Below, piece by piece: positions 53,833-61,019 of a stretch of 64,000 nucleotides of DNA. The position numbers and the translations under genes are program-made. The stretch's first letter is position 1; each line of letters opens with the position of its first letter. The stretch lies in the NCBI GenBank assembly GCA_963708725.1, contig CAVPTL010000011.1, positions 118,044 through 182,043 on the forward strand, written 5' to 3'. The notes beneath the pieces were generated by a model, which was given only the letters and a program-made list of their open reading frames with translations, did no database searches and was not told the origin of the DNA. This DNA comes from CAVPTL01 sp963708725. Lineage in GTDB: Bacteria > Actinomycetota > Thermoleophilia > Gaiellales > JAICJC01.

Positions 53833-54294
53833 GTGGCTGACCCGCGCAAAGCGCCGTATGGAGCGGTCTCCCTCGCCGAGATCGTCCGGGCGACAGACAT
53901 TGACCCGGACTATCCGGACGCGACAGACGGGGAGGGTGCTGGGGCGCGGAACTTCCACCTCGTCCGTCGCCACTTCGATATCCAGGCATTCGGTGTAAAC
54001 GGCGTCATCGGGAACGCCGGCGACGAGATGGTCGAGCCGCACGACGAGCGCGACGACGAAGCTCAACTCACCGACGGACATGAGGAGTTGTTTGCGGTGA
54101 TGAGCGGCCACGCGGCGTTCACGGTGGATGGCGAGGCCATCGACGCCCCCGCCGGCACGCTGGTGTTCGTGCGCGACCCGGAGCTGACCCGAAGTGCCAC
54201 GGCGACCGTCGATGGCACGGCGATCCTGGCGATCGGCGGCCCTTCGGGTGCGCCGTTCGAGGTCTCCCGGTGGGAGCGCGCGTGGTTCCCCTGA
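53833..54294 (+). CDS. Cupin-domain protein
   Basis: A 153-residue protein; the cupin barrel is at about 60-150 (EPHDERDDEAQL...HEELFAVMSGHAAFTVDGE; APAGTLVFVRDPEL). The usual metal His pattern is partial, so binding is uncertain. The GTG at 53833 is preferred over GTG 53812 because GCGAGG precedes it at 8-nt spacing. Confidence 0.72.
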   Translation: MADPRKAPYGAVSLAEIVRATDIDPDYPDATDGEGAGARNFHLVRRHFDIQAFGVNGVIGNAGDEMVEPHDERDDEAQLTDGHEELFAVMSGHAAFTVDGEAIDAPAGTLVFVRDPELTRSATATVDGTAILAIGGPSGAPFEVSRWERAWFP

Positions 54295-54364
54295 GCTGCG
54301 GATAACTCCGGCGACCAACCCGACCGCCATAACTCCAGCCCAGGGTCGGTTCATCTCCTGGCTG

Positions 54365-54757
54365 ATGGAAGTCTTGATCGACATCGTCGTGCTGAACCTG
54401 TTCATCGAGTTCGTGCACACGATCGTGATCGACTCGTTTGCGATCTCGATTCTGACCGCCCTGCTTCTGAAGCTGATGGTCGACGCGGTCAAAGGCCTCG
54501 AACAGCGGGTGTCGGGCTACTTCGCGGCGAAGCCGGGATCGGGGTGGAAGGTCGCTCGGTACGGCTCGGTTTGGCTGATCCTGTTCCTCAGCAAGTTCGT
54601 GATCCTCGAGGCGGTCAACTTCGTGTTTGGAGACCACGTCGAACTCGGCAGCTTCTTCGAGATCTTCGCGATCATCGTCACGATGCTCGCGGCCAGTGCC
54701 GCGCTTCACCTCGCCTTTCGAAAACTGGGCAGCTCCGACGCCTCGGCGCCGGCCTAG
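54365..54757 (+). CDS. Small membrane protein with three membrane segments
   Basis: A 130-residue protein, MEVLIDIVVLNLFIEFVHTI..., with hydrophobic segments near 5-38, 70-90 and 98-118. The stop overlaps the arsC-like stop in CTAG (54754-54757). Function unknown. Confidence 0.65.
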   Translation: MEVLIDIVVLNLFIEFVHTIVIDSFAISILTALLLKLMVDAVKGLEQRVSGYFAAKPGSGWKVARYGSVWLILFLSKFVILEAVNFVFGDHVELGSFFEIFAIIVTMLAASAALHLAFRKLGSSDASAPA

Positions 54758-55143
54758 ACGGCAAGCTCCGTGATGAGCGCCGCGATCCGAACGCGGATCT
54801 CCTCGCGCACTCGCCGAACTTCCGCCAACGGCCGCCCAGCCGGGTCGTCGAGCTCCCAGTCGATGTAGCGCTTGCCGGGAATGAACGGGCACTCGTCGCC
54901 GCAGCCCATCGTCACGACAAGGTCAGCCCACTGCATGTCGGTGGCATCGAGTCGGTGCGGTACCCGACTCGAGAGGTCAACGCCGACCTCCAGCATCACC
55001 GCCACCACCTCGGGGTGGACGCTCGCCGCCGGCCGGCTGCCGGCGCTTCGGGCGTGGTGCGCCTCGCCCGCACCCTTGGTGAACAGGGCTTCGGCCATCT
55101 GCGACCGGCCCGCGTTTTGAATGCACACGAACAACACGTTCAT
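54754..55143 (-). CDS. Low-molecular-weight phosphatase-fold arsenate reductase (ArsC-like)
   Basis: A 129-residue protein with CIQNAGRSQMAEALF (the C-x5-R-S loop of thiol-coupled ArsC), VTMGCGDECPF with two more Cys residues, and WELDDPAG. These match the thioredoxin/mycothiol-linked ArsC type. No other ars genes are nearby. Downstream of the SnoaL-like gene by 3 nt, so probably cotranscribed. Confidence 0.85.
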   Translation of the reverse strand: MNVLFVCIQNAGRSQMAEALFTKGAGEAHHARSAGSRPAASVHPEVVAVMLEVGVDLSSRVPHRLDATDMQWADLVVTMGCGDECPFIPGKRYIDWELDDPAGRPLAEVRRVREEIRVRIAALITELAV

Positions 55144-55146
55144 GTT

Positions 55147-55494
55147 CTAGGACGGCTCCACATCCATACGTGAGATCTTCTCGCCGTTGAACGTGTAGAC
55201 ATGATGGACAACGCGCTGGTCGAGCAACTTGCCGTCGAGATCTCGAACGACCTGATCGACCTCGACGTCAACCCGTCCGTCGGGCAGAACAGTCGTCGAG
55301 CGCGGGGTGACCGTCGGAGAAATCTCCGTCCATTGCCGGTGCCAGTAGCTTCGGACTTCGTCCGTGCCCTGGACGTATCCGCCCTCGAACGCCTTCGGCC
55401 ATTCAACCTGGGCGTCCATGAATGCGAGCACCGCATCGGCGTCACGCGCGTTGAACGCGCTGTACATCTGGCCGAAACGCTCGTCATGGGTCAT
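55147..55494 (-). CDS. SnoaL-like/NTF2-fold protein
   Basis: A 115-residue protein with the SnoaL-like pattern: MYSAFNARDADAVLAFMD, GTDEVRSYWHRQW and a terminal beta sheet (VVHHVYTFNGEKISRMDVEPS). TAGCAT lies 7 nt upstream of the ATG. Substrate unknown. Confidence 0.8.
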   Translation of the reverse strand: MTHDERFGQMYSAFNARDADAVLAFMDAQVEWPKAFEGGYVQGTDEVRSYWHRQWTEISPTVTPRSTTVLPDGRVDVEVDQVVRDLDGKLLDQRVVHHVYTFNGEKISRMDVEPS

Positions 55495-55563
55495 CCGCCG
55501 AATGCTAGACGGCGGTGGGAGTTCCTCGTCAGCCGTGGAAGTGATCGCTCAGCGGAGCGGTAC

Positions 55564-55603
55564 TGCGGGGCAGGGACTCGAACCCCGACTACCTGATCCA
55601 GAG
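55564..55603 (-). other. 3' fragment of a tRNA-Gln gene; probable integration-site remnant
   Basis: Read on the minus strand: anticodon loop CTCTGGA (CTG anticodon), 3' anticodon-stem strand, a 4-nt variable loop, T arm CGGGGTTCGAGTCCCTG and acceptor strand CCCCGCA. The matching 5' half (TGCGGGG, D arm) is absent in the expected position, so it is not a working tRNA. Such 3' halves are typical attachment cores of tyrosine integrases. It borders the region of unusual small genes. No integrase is in the window. Confidence 0.7.
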
Positions 55604-55753
55604 GCAGTGAGCATAGTGTCAGCCACGGTATCTGGCGTGGAGAAAAGCCGCTTGCAGGGGGTTTCGCCTATGCCACATACCGCCACAGACACTCGGGGTG
55701 TTCCACAGATGTTCCACAGAGAGGTGCCTCTCTCGCGCGTAGTTTGCGCACAA

Positions 55754-55859
55754 GCCGTCCCGCCGTTCCGAGACTAGCCGCAACAGCCTCACCGAGAGCG
55801 GGATTGCGGGGCGGAACGGCTTGCGCTCCAGCCGTCCCAAGCCGTTCCACAGCCGTTCC
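55754..55859. repeat. Cluster of six GCCGT(T/C)CC boxes
   Basis: GCCGTCCC at 55754 and 55831; GCCGTTCC at 55762, 55841 and 55852; inverted GGAACGGC at 55813. Six 8-mers in 106 bases, several directly adjacent. Two GTTCCACAGA copies lie near 55700. The arrangement resembles iterons or a multi-site operator. I see no convincing gene in 55604-55954. Confidence 0.55.
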
Positions 55860-55954
55860 AGATCGGGTCGGACGGCCCCTCCGGCTGCGGTCGCGGCGGC
55901 GACACAGCGACCCGCTGGGGCGCGGCCGATCGGGTCGGGTAGGCTCTCCACCTC

Positions 55955-56173
55955 ATGCAGGGGTCGGAAACGATGCTACGCCGGGTTGGCGCCGCTCGGT
56001 GCGTCGACCCGGCGAGCGCCGTCCTCGAGGCCGAGAGCGACGCCGCGATTCGGTGCCCGGTGCACGGGATGACCGACTGTTCGCCGCTGCTCAGCGGGTG
56101 CTCGCTGGTCAATGAGCTGTGGTCGCTGCGACGGGTGCGCCAGGCCGCGGCGGCAAGTGTCCGCTCCGGATAG
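55955..56173 (+). CDS. Small Cys-containing protein of unknown function
   Basis: A 72-residue ORF, MQGSETMLRRVGAARCVD..., with Cys and His residues (CPVHGMTDC, GC). TAGGCT at 55940-55945 ends 9 nt before the ATG, the same box and nearly the same spacing as the HNH gene, which is the main reason to accept it. Confidence 0.42.
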   Translation: MQGSETMLRRVGAARCVDPASAVLEAESDAAIRCPVHGMTDCSPLLSGCSLVNELWSLRRVRQAAAASVRSG

Positions 56174-56298
56174 GCAGGCGGAGGCGTAGCCGCCGTGGAT
56201 GCGTCGACGTCGGAGACCGCGCCGCTGACGCTCTTCGACGATGCCGACGTGGGTGGGAGCGGTGGGGATCGGCGGACAGCCGGGTAGGCTTGCAGGCT

Positions 56299-56697
56299 AT
56301 GGCTGGCCTGTTCGATGTGGATGAGTATGAGGTGCCGATGGTGCCAGCTTCGTCGCCGACGCCGCTGCAGGTCGAGCGGGCGAAGTGGGGCGGCCGATCC
56401 CCGGTGTGTACCCGCGAGTGGACAAGGTATCGGCGGCGGGTGCTGCCGATCCTGCTCGCGCGGCAGGGCTATCTGTGCGCGCTGTGCGGTCTCAGTATCG
56501 ACCCGGAGGTTTCCGGCAACAAGGCGATGGGCGCTCATGTTGACCACGTCAAGCCGTTGGCCTCCGGGGGCGAGCTGATACCCGAGGATGACTCCGAGCT
56601 TCGTGCTGTTCACAAGGGCTGCAACACTGCCCGCTCGAATCGAACACACCCGCGTACACGACGTCGCGCCCGTCGGCGGGAGCCGGAGTGGTGGTGA
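56299..56697 (+). CDS. HNH endonuclease
   Basis: A 132-residue nuclease. Zinc Cys pair CALC at about 58, then HVDHVKPLASGG with the first catalytic His pair and LRAVHKGCN completing HNH; Arg-rich tail. Phage-type small HNH proteins look like this. TAGGCT (56285-56290) ends 8 nt before the ATG. Fits a mobile or phage-derived island. Confidence 0.85.
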   Translation: MAGLFDVDEYEVPMVPASSPTPLQVERAKWGGRSPVCTREWTRYRRRVLPILLARQGYLCALCGLSIDPEVSGNKAMGAHVDHVKPLASGGELIPEDDSELRAVHKGCNTARSNRTHPRTRRRARRREPEWW

Positions 56698-56978
56698 CGC
56701 CACGGACTGAGTGGGAGGCGCGGGTGCCGGTGGCACACCCGGGCGGGGATGCTTCCCCCGTCGGCGCGGGGTGGGAGCGGGAGCGACGTCGCGCGGATGC
56801 TGGCGCACCGAGCGAGGCGGGCCCGCGCAGGCGCTCGGCGGCGGCGACGATCGTCGAGGCTGGGCGCGATGCTCCGAGCGATCGCGCGGGCCCAGCGGCT
56901 GAGACGACCATCGATTGCATAGGCATGAACGAACGTTGCATATGCAGATGCGACGAGAGCGAAAACTCGCTGAAGTGA
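56694..56978 (+). CDS. Hypothetical protein coupled to the HNH gene
   Basis: A 94-residue ORF starting with a GTG that overlaps the HNH stop by GTGA, the usual coupling geometry in this window. The sequence is Ala/Arg/Glu-rich and low-complexity in the middle, with a Cys cluster near the end (ERCICRC). No family recognised. Confidence 0.4.
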   Translation: MTPRTEWEARVPVAHPGGDASPVGAGWERERRRADAGAPSEAGPRRRSAAATIVEAGRDAPSDRAGPAAETTIDCIGMNERCICRCDESENSLK

Positions 56979-57393
56979 TCACGGAGCGACCAGATTTGGC
57001 TCAACCAAGCCTTTTTTTCGGGTGTCGTGTGACCCCAGCCAAGCTTCCGCGCGAAAATCCCCAGAAAAACCTTGGGAACCCCCCGAGTCGACCGGCTCAC
57101 GCGAGATCGCGGCGGACGCGCGCAAATCAGGGCGAAAGGACTATCTGAACCCATGGATCTCGCTCGTCATGGGATCGTCCTTCGTCGCCTTCGGGTGTTC
57201 ACCATCGTCGCTGGCTGGCAAAGGCTGGGGCCAGACATGACTCGAAGCCAACGGATGGTGGCCCGCGTCGGTCGCGGGCTCCAGGGCGACGTTCGATGGC
57301 GGGCGGGTTGCTCTACGAGGCGTTCGGTGGCATGCTGAGGTTGTGGAAAGCAAGCGCACCATCTATAGGAGGCCGTTCCCCGCGTCGTAGCCG
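56979..57393. other. 415-base stretch without a convincing gene
   Basis: Contains a T7 run at about 57010 and copy 1 of a 36-bp direct repeat (57254-57289). Short ORFs on both strands lack plausible composition or start signals. Confidence 0.4.
57254..57289 (+). repeat. 36-bp direct repeat, copy 1
   Basis: Starts GATGGTGGCCCGCGTCGG and ends CTCCAGGGCGA. The second copy at 57699-57733 differs only by one missing G. The pair flanks the ORF at 57394. Confidence 0.8.
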
Positions 57394-57693
57394 ATGTGGG
57401 AACCAGCCGACTCCCCGATCATCGCAGCGCATCTCCGCAAGGTGATGGCATCGGTGACCATCAGCTACACCACGAGCACCACGATGGAGGAGCTGCTCGG
57501 AGCCGAGGAACATGACCTGGTGTTCGATTGGCTGCTCGACATCTACCTCGAACCCGGCATTCACTTGCGAGACGAGATCCGATGGGAGTTCACGCGGGCA
57601 GCCGAGCTGCTCAACCTCTCAGACGATCCCAAATGGGTCGCGCTTCAGGAACGCCAATCACCACGAGGCTCGGATCCTGAAACCTCACCCTGA
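57394..57693 (+). CDS. Hypothetical acidic protein between direct repeats
   Basis: A 99-residue soluble protein, MWEPADSPIIAAHLRKVMAS..., helical and acidic (EELLGAEEHDLVFDWLLDIYLEPG). Composition is protein-like and differs from the antisense. The size and acidity resemble immunity or SMI-like accessory proteins, but no family can be named. Flanked by the 36-bp direct repeats. Confidence 0.6.
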   Translation: MWEPADSPIIAAHLRKVMASVTISYTTSTTMEELLGAEEHDLVFDWLLDIYLEPGIHLRDEIRWEFTRAAELLNLSDDPKWVALQERQSPRGSDPETSP

Positions 57694-57698
57694 CCGTT

Positions 57699-57733
57699 GA
57701 TGGTGGCCCGCGTCGGTCGCGGCTCCAGGGCGA
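57699..57733 (+). repeat. 36-bp direct repeat, copy 2 (35 bp)
   Basis: GATGGTGGCCCGCGTCGG... CTCCAGGGCGA, 445 bases after copy 1 and one base shorter. Confidence 0.8.
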
Positions 57734-57781
57734 ACCCGGACCTTCTGGCCCCGCGACGCCCCGCATACCATCTCGGTTAGA

Positions 57782-57961
57782 GTGGAGCCCAGGGCCGAGT
57801 CAGCGACCGACGTCACCGTTGCCATCAGGCTCCTGACCGCGCCCCGGTCGAATGCAGTCGCAGGGGGCGAGATTAGCGGCGACATCTGCCGTGTGGAAAA
57901 CGCGCCAGCAGTCTTGGAGGCATTCCTCCTCCAACTCGGTGCGCCCACCGCCGATCACTAG
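57782..57961 (+). CDS. Small protein (59 aa) of unknown function
   Basis: GTG-started ORF, MEPRAESATDVTVAIRLLTA..., ending LLQLGAPTADH. A TACCAT box at 57766-57771 lies 10 nt upstream. The sequence reads like a compact alpha/beta protein. Accepted tentatively. Confidence 0.42.
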   Translation: MEPRAESATDVTVAIRLLTAPRSNAVAGGEISGDICRVENAPAVLEAFLLQLGAPTADH

Positions 57962-58041
57962 CCCGAACCGGTGCCTCCCGGCACACTGTTTGGGAGTGTG
58001 ACTGTTGGGCGCTGGCGGGCGCTGGCCGACCATTGCCCAGT

Positions 58042-58088
58042 GTTGCGGCTGGTTCGGAGGCGGTGGCAGGCGATAGCCGAGCGTCGCC
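58042..58088 (+). repeat. Island repeat (GTTGCGGCTGGTTCGG type), copy 1
   Basis: A 47-base unit beginning GTTGCGGCTGGTTCGGAGG and ending GCCGAGCGTCGCC. Related units at 58635, 58686, 59151 and 59199, all between genes. Confidence 0.72.
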
Positions 58089-58090
58089 CG

Positions 58091-58582
58091 CTACGAAAGC
58101 GGCTTCATCGGTGGGAACCAGACACCTCGCCAGTTAGGCGGGTGCATCCCCGTGCGGACGTGGTCTGGAAGTATCGAGACATCGACGCTCTCGATCACTC
58201 GGCGCACGGGCGGCTCAGCCTTCGGTCGCCCGACAGCCTGGAAGTGAGCGAAGAACTCCTGGCGGATCAGCGACAGGGCGTCGTCCAGGTCGAATGCGGT
58301 TACACCGAAGCCGTGATCCTCGGTGCCGAAAGCGATTCCGTCGCGCTTTGGCCAGTCGAACTCGATCCAGTACCGAACGAGCAGTCCGTGACTTGGCAGG
58401 AGGGCTGAGGCGTGTTCCTGCTCGGCACGGACGCTCACGAATGTGCCGCCGTCAGCGGCACGGCCCGTGTCGATCCTTAGTGCCTCCGGTGGGATCTCGC
58501 TTAGGGCATCTGCGTGCTGTTTTCGCCACTCGACATAGCGGGCCTGGGCGTTGGGCGGCTGGAACTGCGCGACCTCGATCAT
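58091..58582 (-). CDS. Hypothetical protein between island repeats
   Basis: A 163-residue soluble protein, MIEVAQFQPPNAQARYVEW.... The second of two adjacent ATGs is chosen because TACGCT lies 7 nt upstream of it on the minus strand. No recognised domain; the length, composition and start signal support a real gene. Confidence 0.62.
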   Translation of the reverse strand: MIEVAQFQPPNAQARYVEWRKQHADALSEIPPEALRIDTGRAADGGTFVSVRAEQEHASALLPSHGLLVRYWIEFDWPKRDGIAFGTEDHGFGVTAFDLDDALSLIRQEFFAHFQAVGRPKAEPPVRRVIESVDVSILPDHVRTGMHPPNWRGVWFPPMKPLS

Positions 58583-58634
58583 CATTCTGAGCGTATCGGT
58601 GAAGAGTGTTCGGTAGTTGAGTGTTGCCCTGGGT

Positions 58635-58670
58635 GTCGTGGCTGACTCGGGGCGGTAGCAGGCGTTGGCC
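58635..58670 (+). repeat. Island repeat, degenerate copy 2a
   Basis: GTCGTGGCTGACTCGGGG...GGCGTTGGCC, a diverged unit just before copy 2. Confidence 0.5.
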
Positions 58671-58685
58671 GAACCTTATCCCTGC

Positions 58686-58727
58686 GTTGCCGCTGGTTCG
58701 GGGGCGGTGGCAGGGGATGGCCGGAGC
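58686..58727 (+). repeat. Island repeat, copy 2
   Basis: GTTGCCGCTGGTTCGGGGG...GGATGGCCGGAGC, one of the better-preserved units. Confidence 0.7.
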
Positions 58728-58741
58728 TTCCGCAGGTCGGG

Positions 58742-59128
58742 CTACAACCTCGCCAGGACCGCTCGGGCCTCTGCAGGAACGTCCTCATCCACCAAGGTGA
58801 CCGAGGTGTCTGCAGCGAGGCGTTCGAGACTCGGGCGCAGCTCGGCGACCACAGGTAGGGTTGCGTTGGAGAGCACCGTGGTCGTGATCGACCAGATCCA
58901 GATTGCGTCGTCGCCGTCGAGGATTTCGCGGAGGTATGGAACCACCGGCGTTCCAGCTCGTGCAACAAACGGGGCGATGACCCGCGCGACCGGCCAGTTG
59001 TAGTCCTGCAGCCAGACGAGCAACTCTGGGAAAACGGGTTCGACAGCGGGCCAACCTGCCGCGACGGCACGGCGGGCGGCTTCGACATCGGACTTGTCGG
59101 CGGGAACAAGGCTGCCGTTCTCAGACAT
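58742..59128 (-). CDS. DUF5071-like protein
   Basis: A 128-residue helical protein with the DUF5071 pattern: SLVPADKSDVEAARRAV, LLVWLQDYNWPVARVIAPF, REILDGDDAIWIWSI. Likely a HEAT-like fold; DUF5071 proteins often occur as accessory genes. TAGCAT lies 7 nt upstream of the ATG, which sets the start at 59128. Confidence 0.75.
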   Translation of the reverse strand: MSENGSLVPADKSDVEAARRAVAAGWPAVEPVFPELLVWLQDYNWPVARVIAPFVARAGTPVVPYLREILDGDDAIWIWSITTTVLSNATLPVVAELRPSLERLAADTSVTLVDEDVPAEARAVLARL

Positions 59129-59150
59129 CTTGAAGATGCTAGCGACTGAC

Positions 59151-59193
59151 GTTGCGGCTGGCTTGGAGGGGCGGGCGAGGGGCTGAGCGTTGC
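59151..59193 (+). repeat. Island repeat, degenerate copy 3a
   Basis: GTTGCGGCTGGCTTGGAGG...GCTGAGCGTTGC, in tandem with copy 3. Confidence 0.6.
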
Positions 59194-59198
59194 TCTGC

Positions 59199-59245
59199 GT
59201 TGCGGCTGGTTCGGGGGCGGTGGCAGACCGTGACCGAGCGTTGCC
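59199..59245 (+). repeat. Island repeat, copy 3
   Basis: GTTGCGGCTGGTTCGGGGG...ACCGAGCGTTGCC. Its first 19 bases differ from copy 1 at one position. Confidence 0.72.
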
Positions 59246-59386
59246 TCGCAGTTGTGGGTAGTGGCGCGGCCTGGCCCGACTTTGGGCGGAGCGTTCGGGC
59301 GGGTTGTGGTGGTGGCTGGGCGTGGGCCACGCTCTGGCAGATTTAGCGGTTCCGGAGGTGGCCGAGGTGGGTTCTACGATGTGGCT

Positions 59387-59812
59387 ATGCACTGGATTGG
59401 CCGACACAGGCTGACGATGCTGACTGGTGTGGGCGCTGTGCTGACCATCCCCGGATTCGGAAAGCTCACCGCGAGCTGCACCCCGAACACGGGACGACTG
59501 TCCGCCCGCTTCGTACTCGCGCCGAGCGTGCCGAGCAACGCCAGCATCGTTGTTTCCTCCACCCCAAACGGGAGCGTGCGAGGCACAGACACGGCACGCT
59601 TCTTGTCCGCCCCCGAAGGACGCTCCGGTGCGGTGGTCCAAACGTGGCAGATCACACCGTTCAGCTCCGCCCACATCGAAGTCGCCACCATCTGGATCAC
59701 CGCCCAACCCACCGCAGCGGCCTTCGGCCACCACGGGTGCGTCGCCGGAGCACAAGCGGTGGTTTCGAGTCTCGACTCGCTAGTCGAGATCGGCTCGGTG
59801 GTTTGCCGCTAA
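59387..59812 (+). CDS. Hypothetical protein, possibly surface or virion-like
   Basis: A 141-residue protein, MHWIGRHRLTMLTGVGAVLTI..., Ser/Thr/Val-rich and predicted beta-rich (PSNASIVVSSTPNGSV), which recalls secreted or tail-type proteins. TACGAT (59375-59380) ends 6 nt before the ATG, favouring it over GTG 59381 and over the antisense ORF. Confidence 0.55.
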   Translation: MHWIGRHRLTMLTGVGAVLTIPGFGKLTASCTPNTGRLSARFVLAPSVPSNASIVVSSTPNGSVRGTDTARFLSAPEGRSGAVVQTWQITPFSSAHIEVATIWITAQPTAAAFGHHGCVAGAQAVVSSLDSLVEIGSVVCR

Positions 59813-59918
59813 CGGCGTGGCCGACCGACTGTTACTCGCCGGTAGTGGGTCGAGCCTTGGACGGTTGCGGATGCCGGTAGCCGAGCCGGTCGCGATCTCC
59901 ACCAGGGTGCTCGTGTGG

Positions 59919-60104
59919 CTACGAGCGTGGGGGTTGTGAGCCGCGCAGCTTTGATACCCGCCAAAAGTACCATGAGAGGTAGGCAACCCAGTAGAGCCCG
60001 AGCACGGCGAAGAACACCAGTTGGTCGAGCGTACGAAGTCCTACCAAGACGATCACGACAAATGGTGCGAACCAAGCGATGAATGCGCGAGGGCTGATCC
60101 CCAT
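59919..60104 (-). CDS. Small membrane protein
   Basis: A 61-residue protein, MGISPRAFIAWFAPFVVIVL..., with two membrane segments separated by GLRTLDQ and a basic tail. The longer upstream reading looks antisense. Function unknown. Confidence 0.55.
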   Translation of the reverse strand: MGISPRAFIAWFAPFVVIVLVGLRTLDQLVFFAVLGLYWVAYLSWYFWRVSKLRGSQPPRS

Positions 60105-60163
60105 AGCCGGGTTATCGGCAGACGAGAACGGCTCCTGTAGCCGGAGCCAAGCCGCGTGTACGA

Positions 60164-60367
60164 TCAGTTCGGGTAGCGCGTCGGCTTGGACACCGCTGCG
60201 CTGACTCGGCGAATCACGGTCAGGAGGACAAGCGCCGTGATCAGACCGATCGCGAGGTGTCGCTGGCGGGAGTCCATGCCGTCGTTTGCCCACGATGCGC
60301 CCATCGTCCACATCAAAAGGACCACTAAGAGGTACTCGATCGCTTTTACTGGTGCGGTCAGGCGCAT
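60164..60367 (-). CDS. Small membrane protein
   Basis: A 67-residue protein with two membrane segments (YLLVVLLMWTMGAS and LAIGLITALVLLTVI). TACCGT lies 6 nt upstream of the ATG on the minus strand. Next to the membrane protein at 59919; function unknown. Confidence 0.52.
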   Translation of the reverse strand: MRLTAPVKAIEYLLVVLLMWTMGASWANDGMDSRQRHLAIGLITALVLLTVIRRVSAAVSKPTRYPN

Positions 60368-60493
60368 CTATCCACGGTACGTCGGATGGTCGGGGTCGTC
60401 AATCACCCATCTCGCCAGCGGCGGAGGGCTGGCTAGTATCAACCGATCGTTGTTGAGGGATCCCGCCGTGCCGCCAGGTGCCGGAACGGAGGG

Positions 60494-60883
60494 TTAGCGC
60501 AGTTCTAGGCGCCCGCCGATCTTCTCGCGCAATACTGGCTCCAAGCGGCGTGCTACGCCGTCGGTGCGTTGCCACATAAGTTTTCTGGTGTGTCCATCGC
60601 GCATGCGCACCTGTAGGCGGCCATTGAGGATGCCCTTGCGCAGCGCCGCCGCGTCGATATCGTCGAATCGGATCCAGTACGCGCGCGGCCGTGATGACAC
60701 GGCCAAAATATCAGCGTCCTCAAACGTGCGGCGCGCGCCACGACCGTGAAGTTGCTGGCCGCCACTTTGGATTAGCCCATCGCCGAGGGATCGCAACAAT
60801 CCGCTGGGTACGCGAAGCAGCCCATCTGGGAGAAGCCACAACTCTCCGTGAATCCAATCATCCCAGCCGGTGGTAACCGCCAT
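60494..60883 (-). CDS. Hypothetical protein, GRAM/PH-like
   Basis: A 129-residue protein, MAVTTGWDDWIHGELWLLPD.... Alternating strands (LWLLPDGLLRVPSGLL; AYWIRFDDIDAAALRKG; LQVRMRDGHTRKLMW) and a final helix suggest a GRAM or PH-like fold. GAGGG lies 12 nt upstream; ATG 60910 is an alternative start. Confidence 0.58.
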   Translation of the reverse strand: MAVTTGWDDWIHGELWLLPDGLLRVPSGLLRSLGDGLIQSGGQQLHGRGARRTFEDADILAVSSRPRAYWIRFDDIDAAALRKGILNGRLQVRMRDGHTRKLMWQRTDGVARRLEPVLREKIGGRLELR

Positions 60884-61019
60884 ACTGATCCGCTCGCCCT
60901 CGCGCTGCATTCGATACCATCGACGAAGCAGTAGGAAACCTGAACAGCGGAACGTGCCGGTTCAAGCCGATGCAGCACGCGGGGCATCGCTGGCACCGCT
61001 CAAAACCCCGGCGTTCACG

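Noticed and set aside
55564..55640. A complete tRNA gene
   Set aside because: The 3' half is convincing, but no TGCGGGG 5' acceptor strand or D arm lies at the right distance, so only a fragment is called.
55619..55951. Minus-strand ORF of 110 codons next to the tRNA fragment
   Set aside because: Runs through the repeated GCCGTTCC boxes and lacks a leaderless box or ribosome binding site; probably chance.
56938..56962. TGCATATGCA palindrome and nearby GCATAGGCA as an operator
   Set aside because: Short, lies at the end of a doubtful ORF, and has no associated promoter or divergent gene.
59374..59712. Minus-strand ORF of 112 codons
   Set aside because: Overlaps the plus-strand gene at 59387, which has a leaderless -10 box and more protein-like composition.
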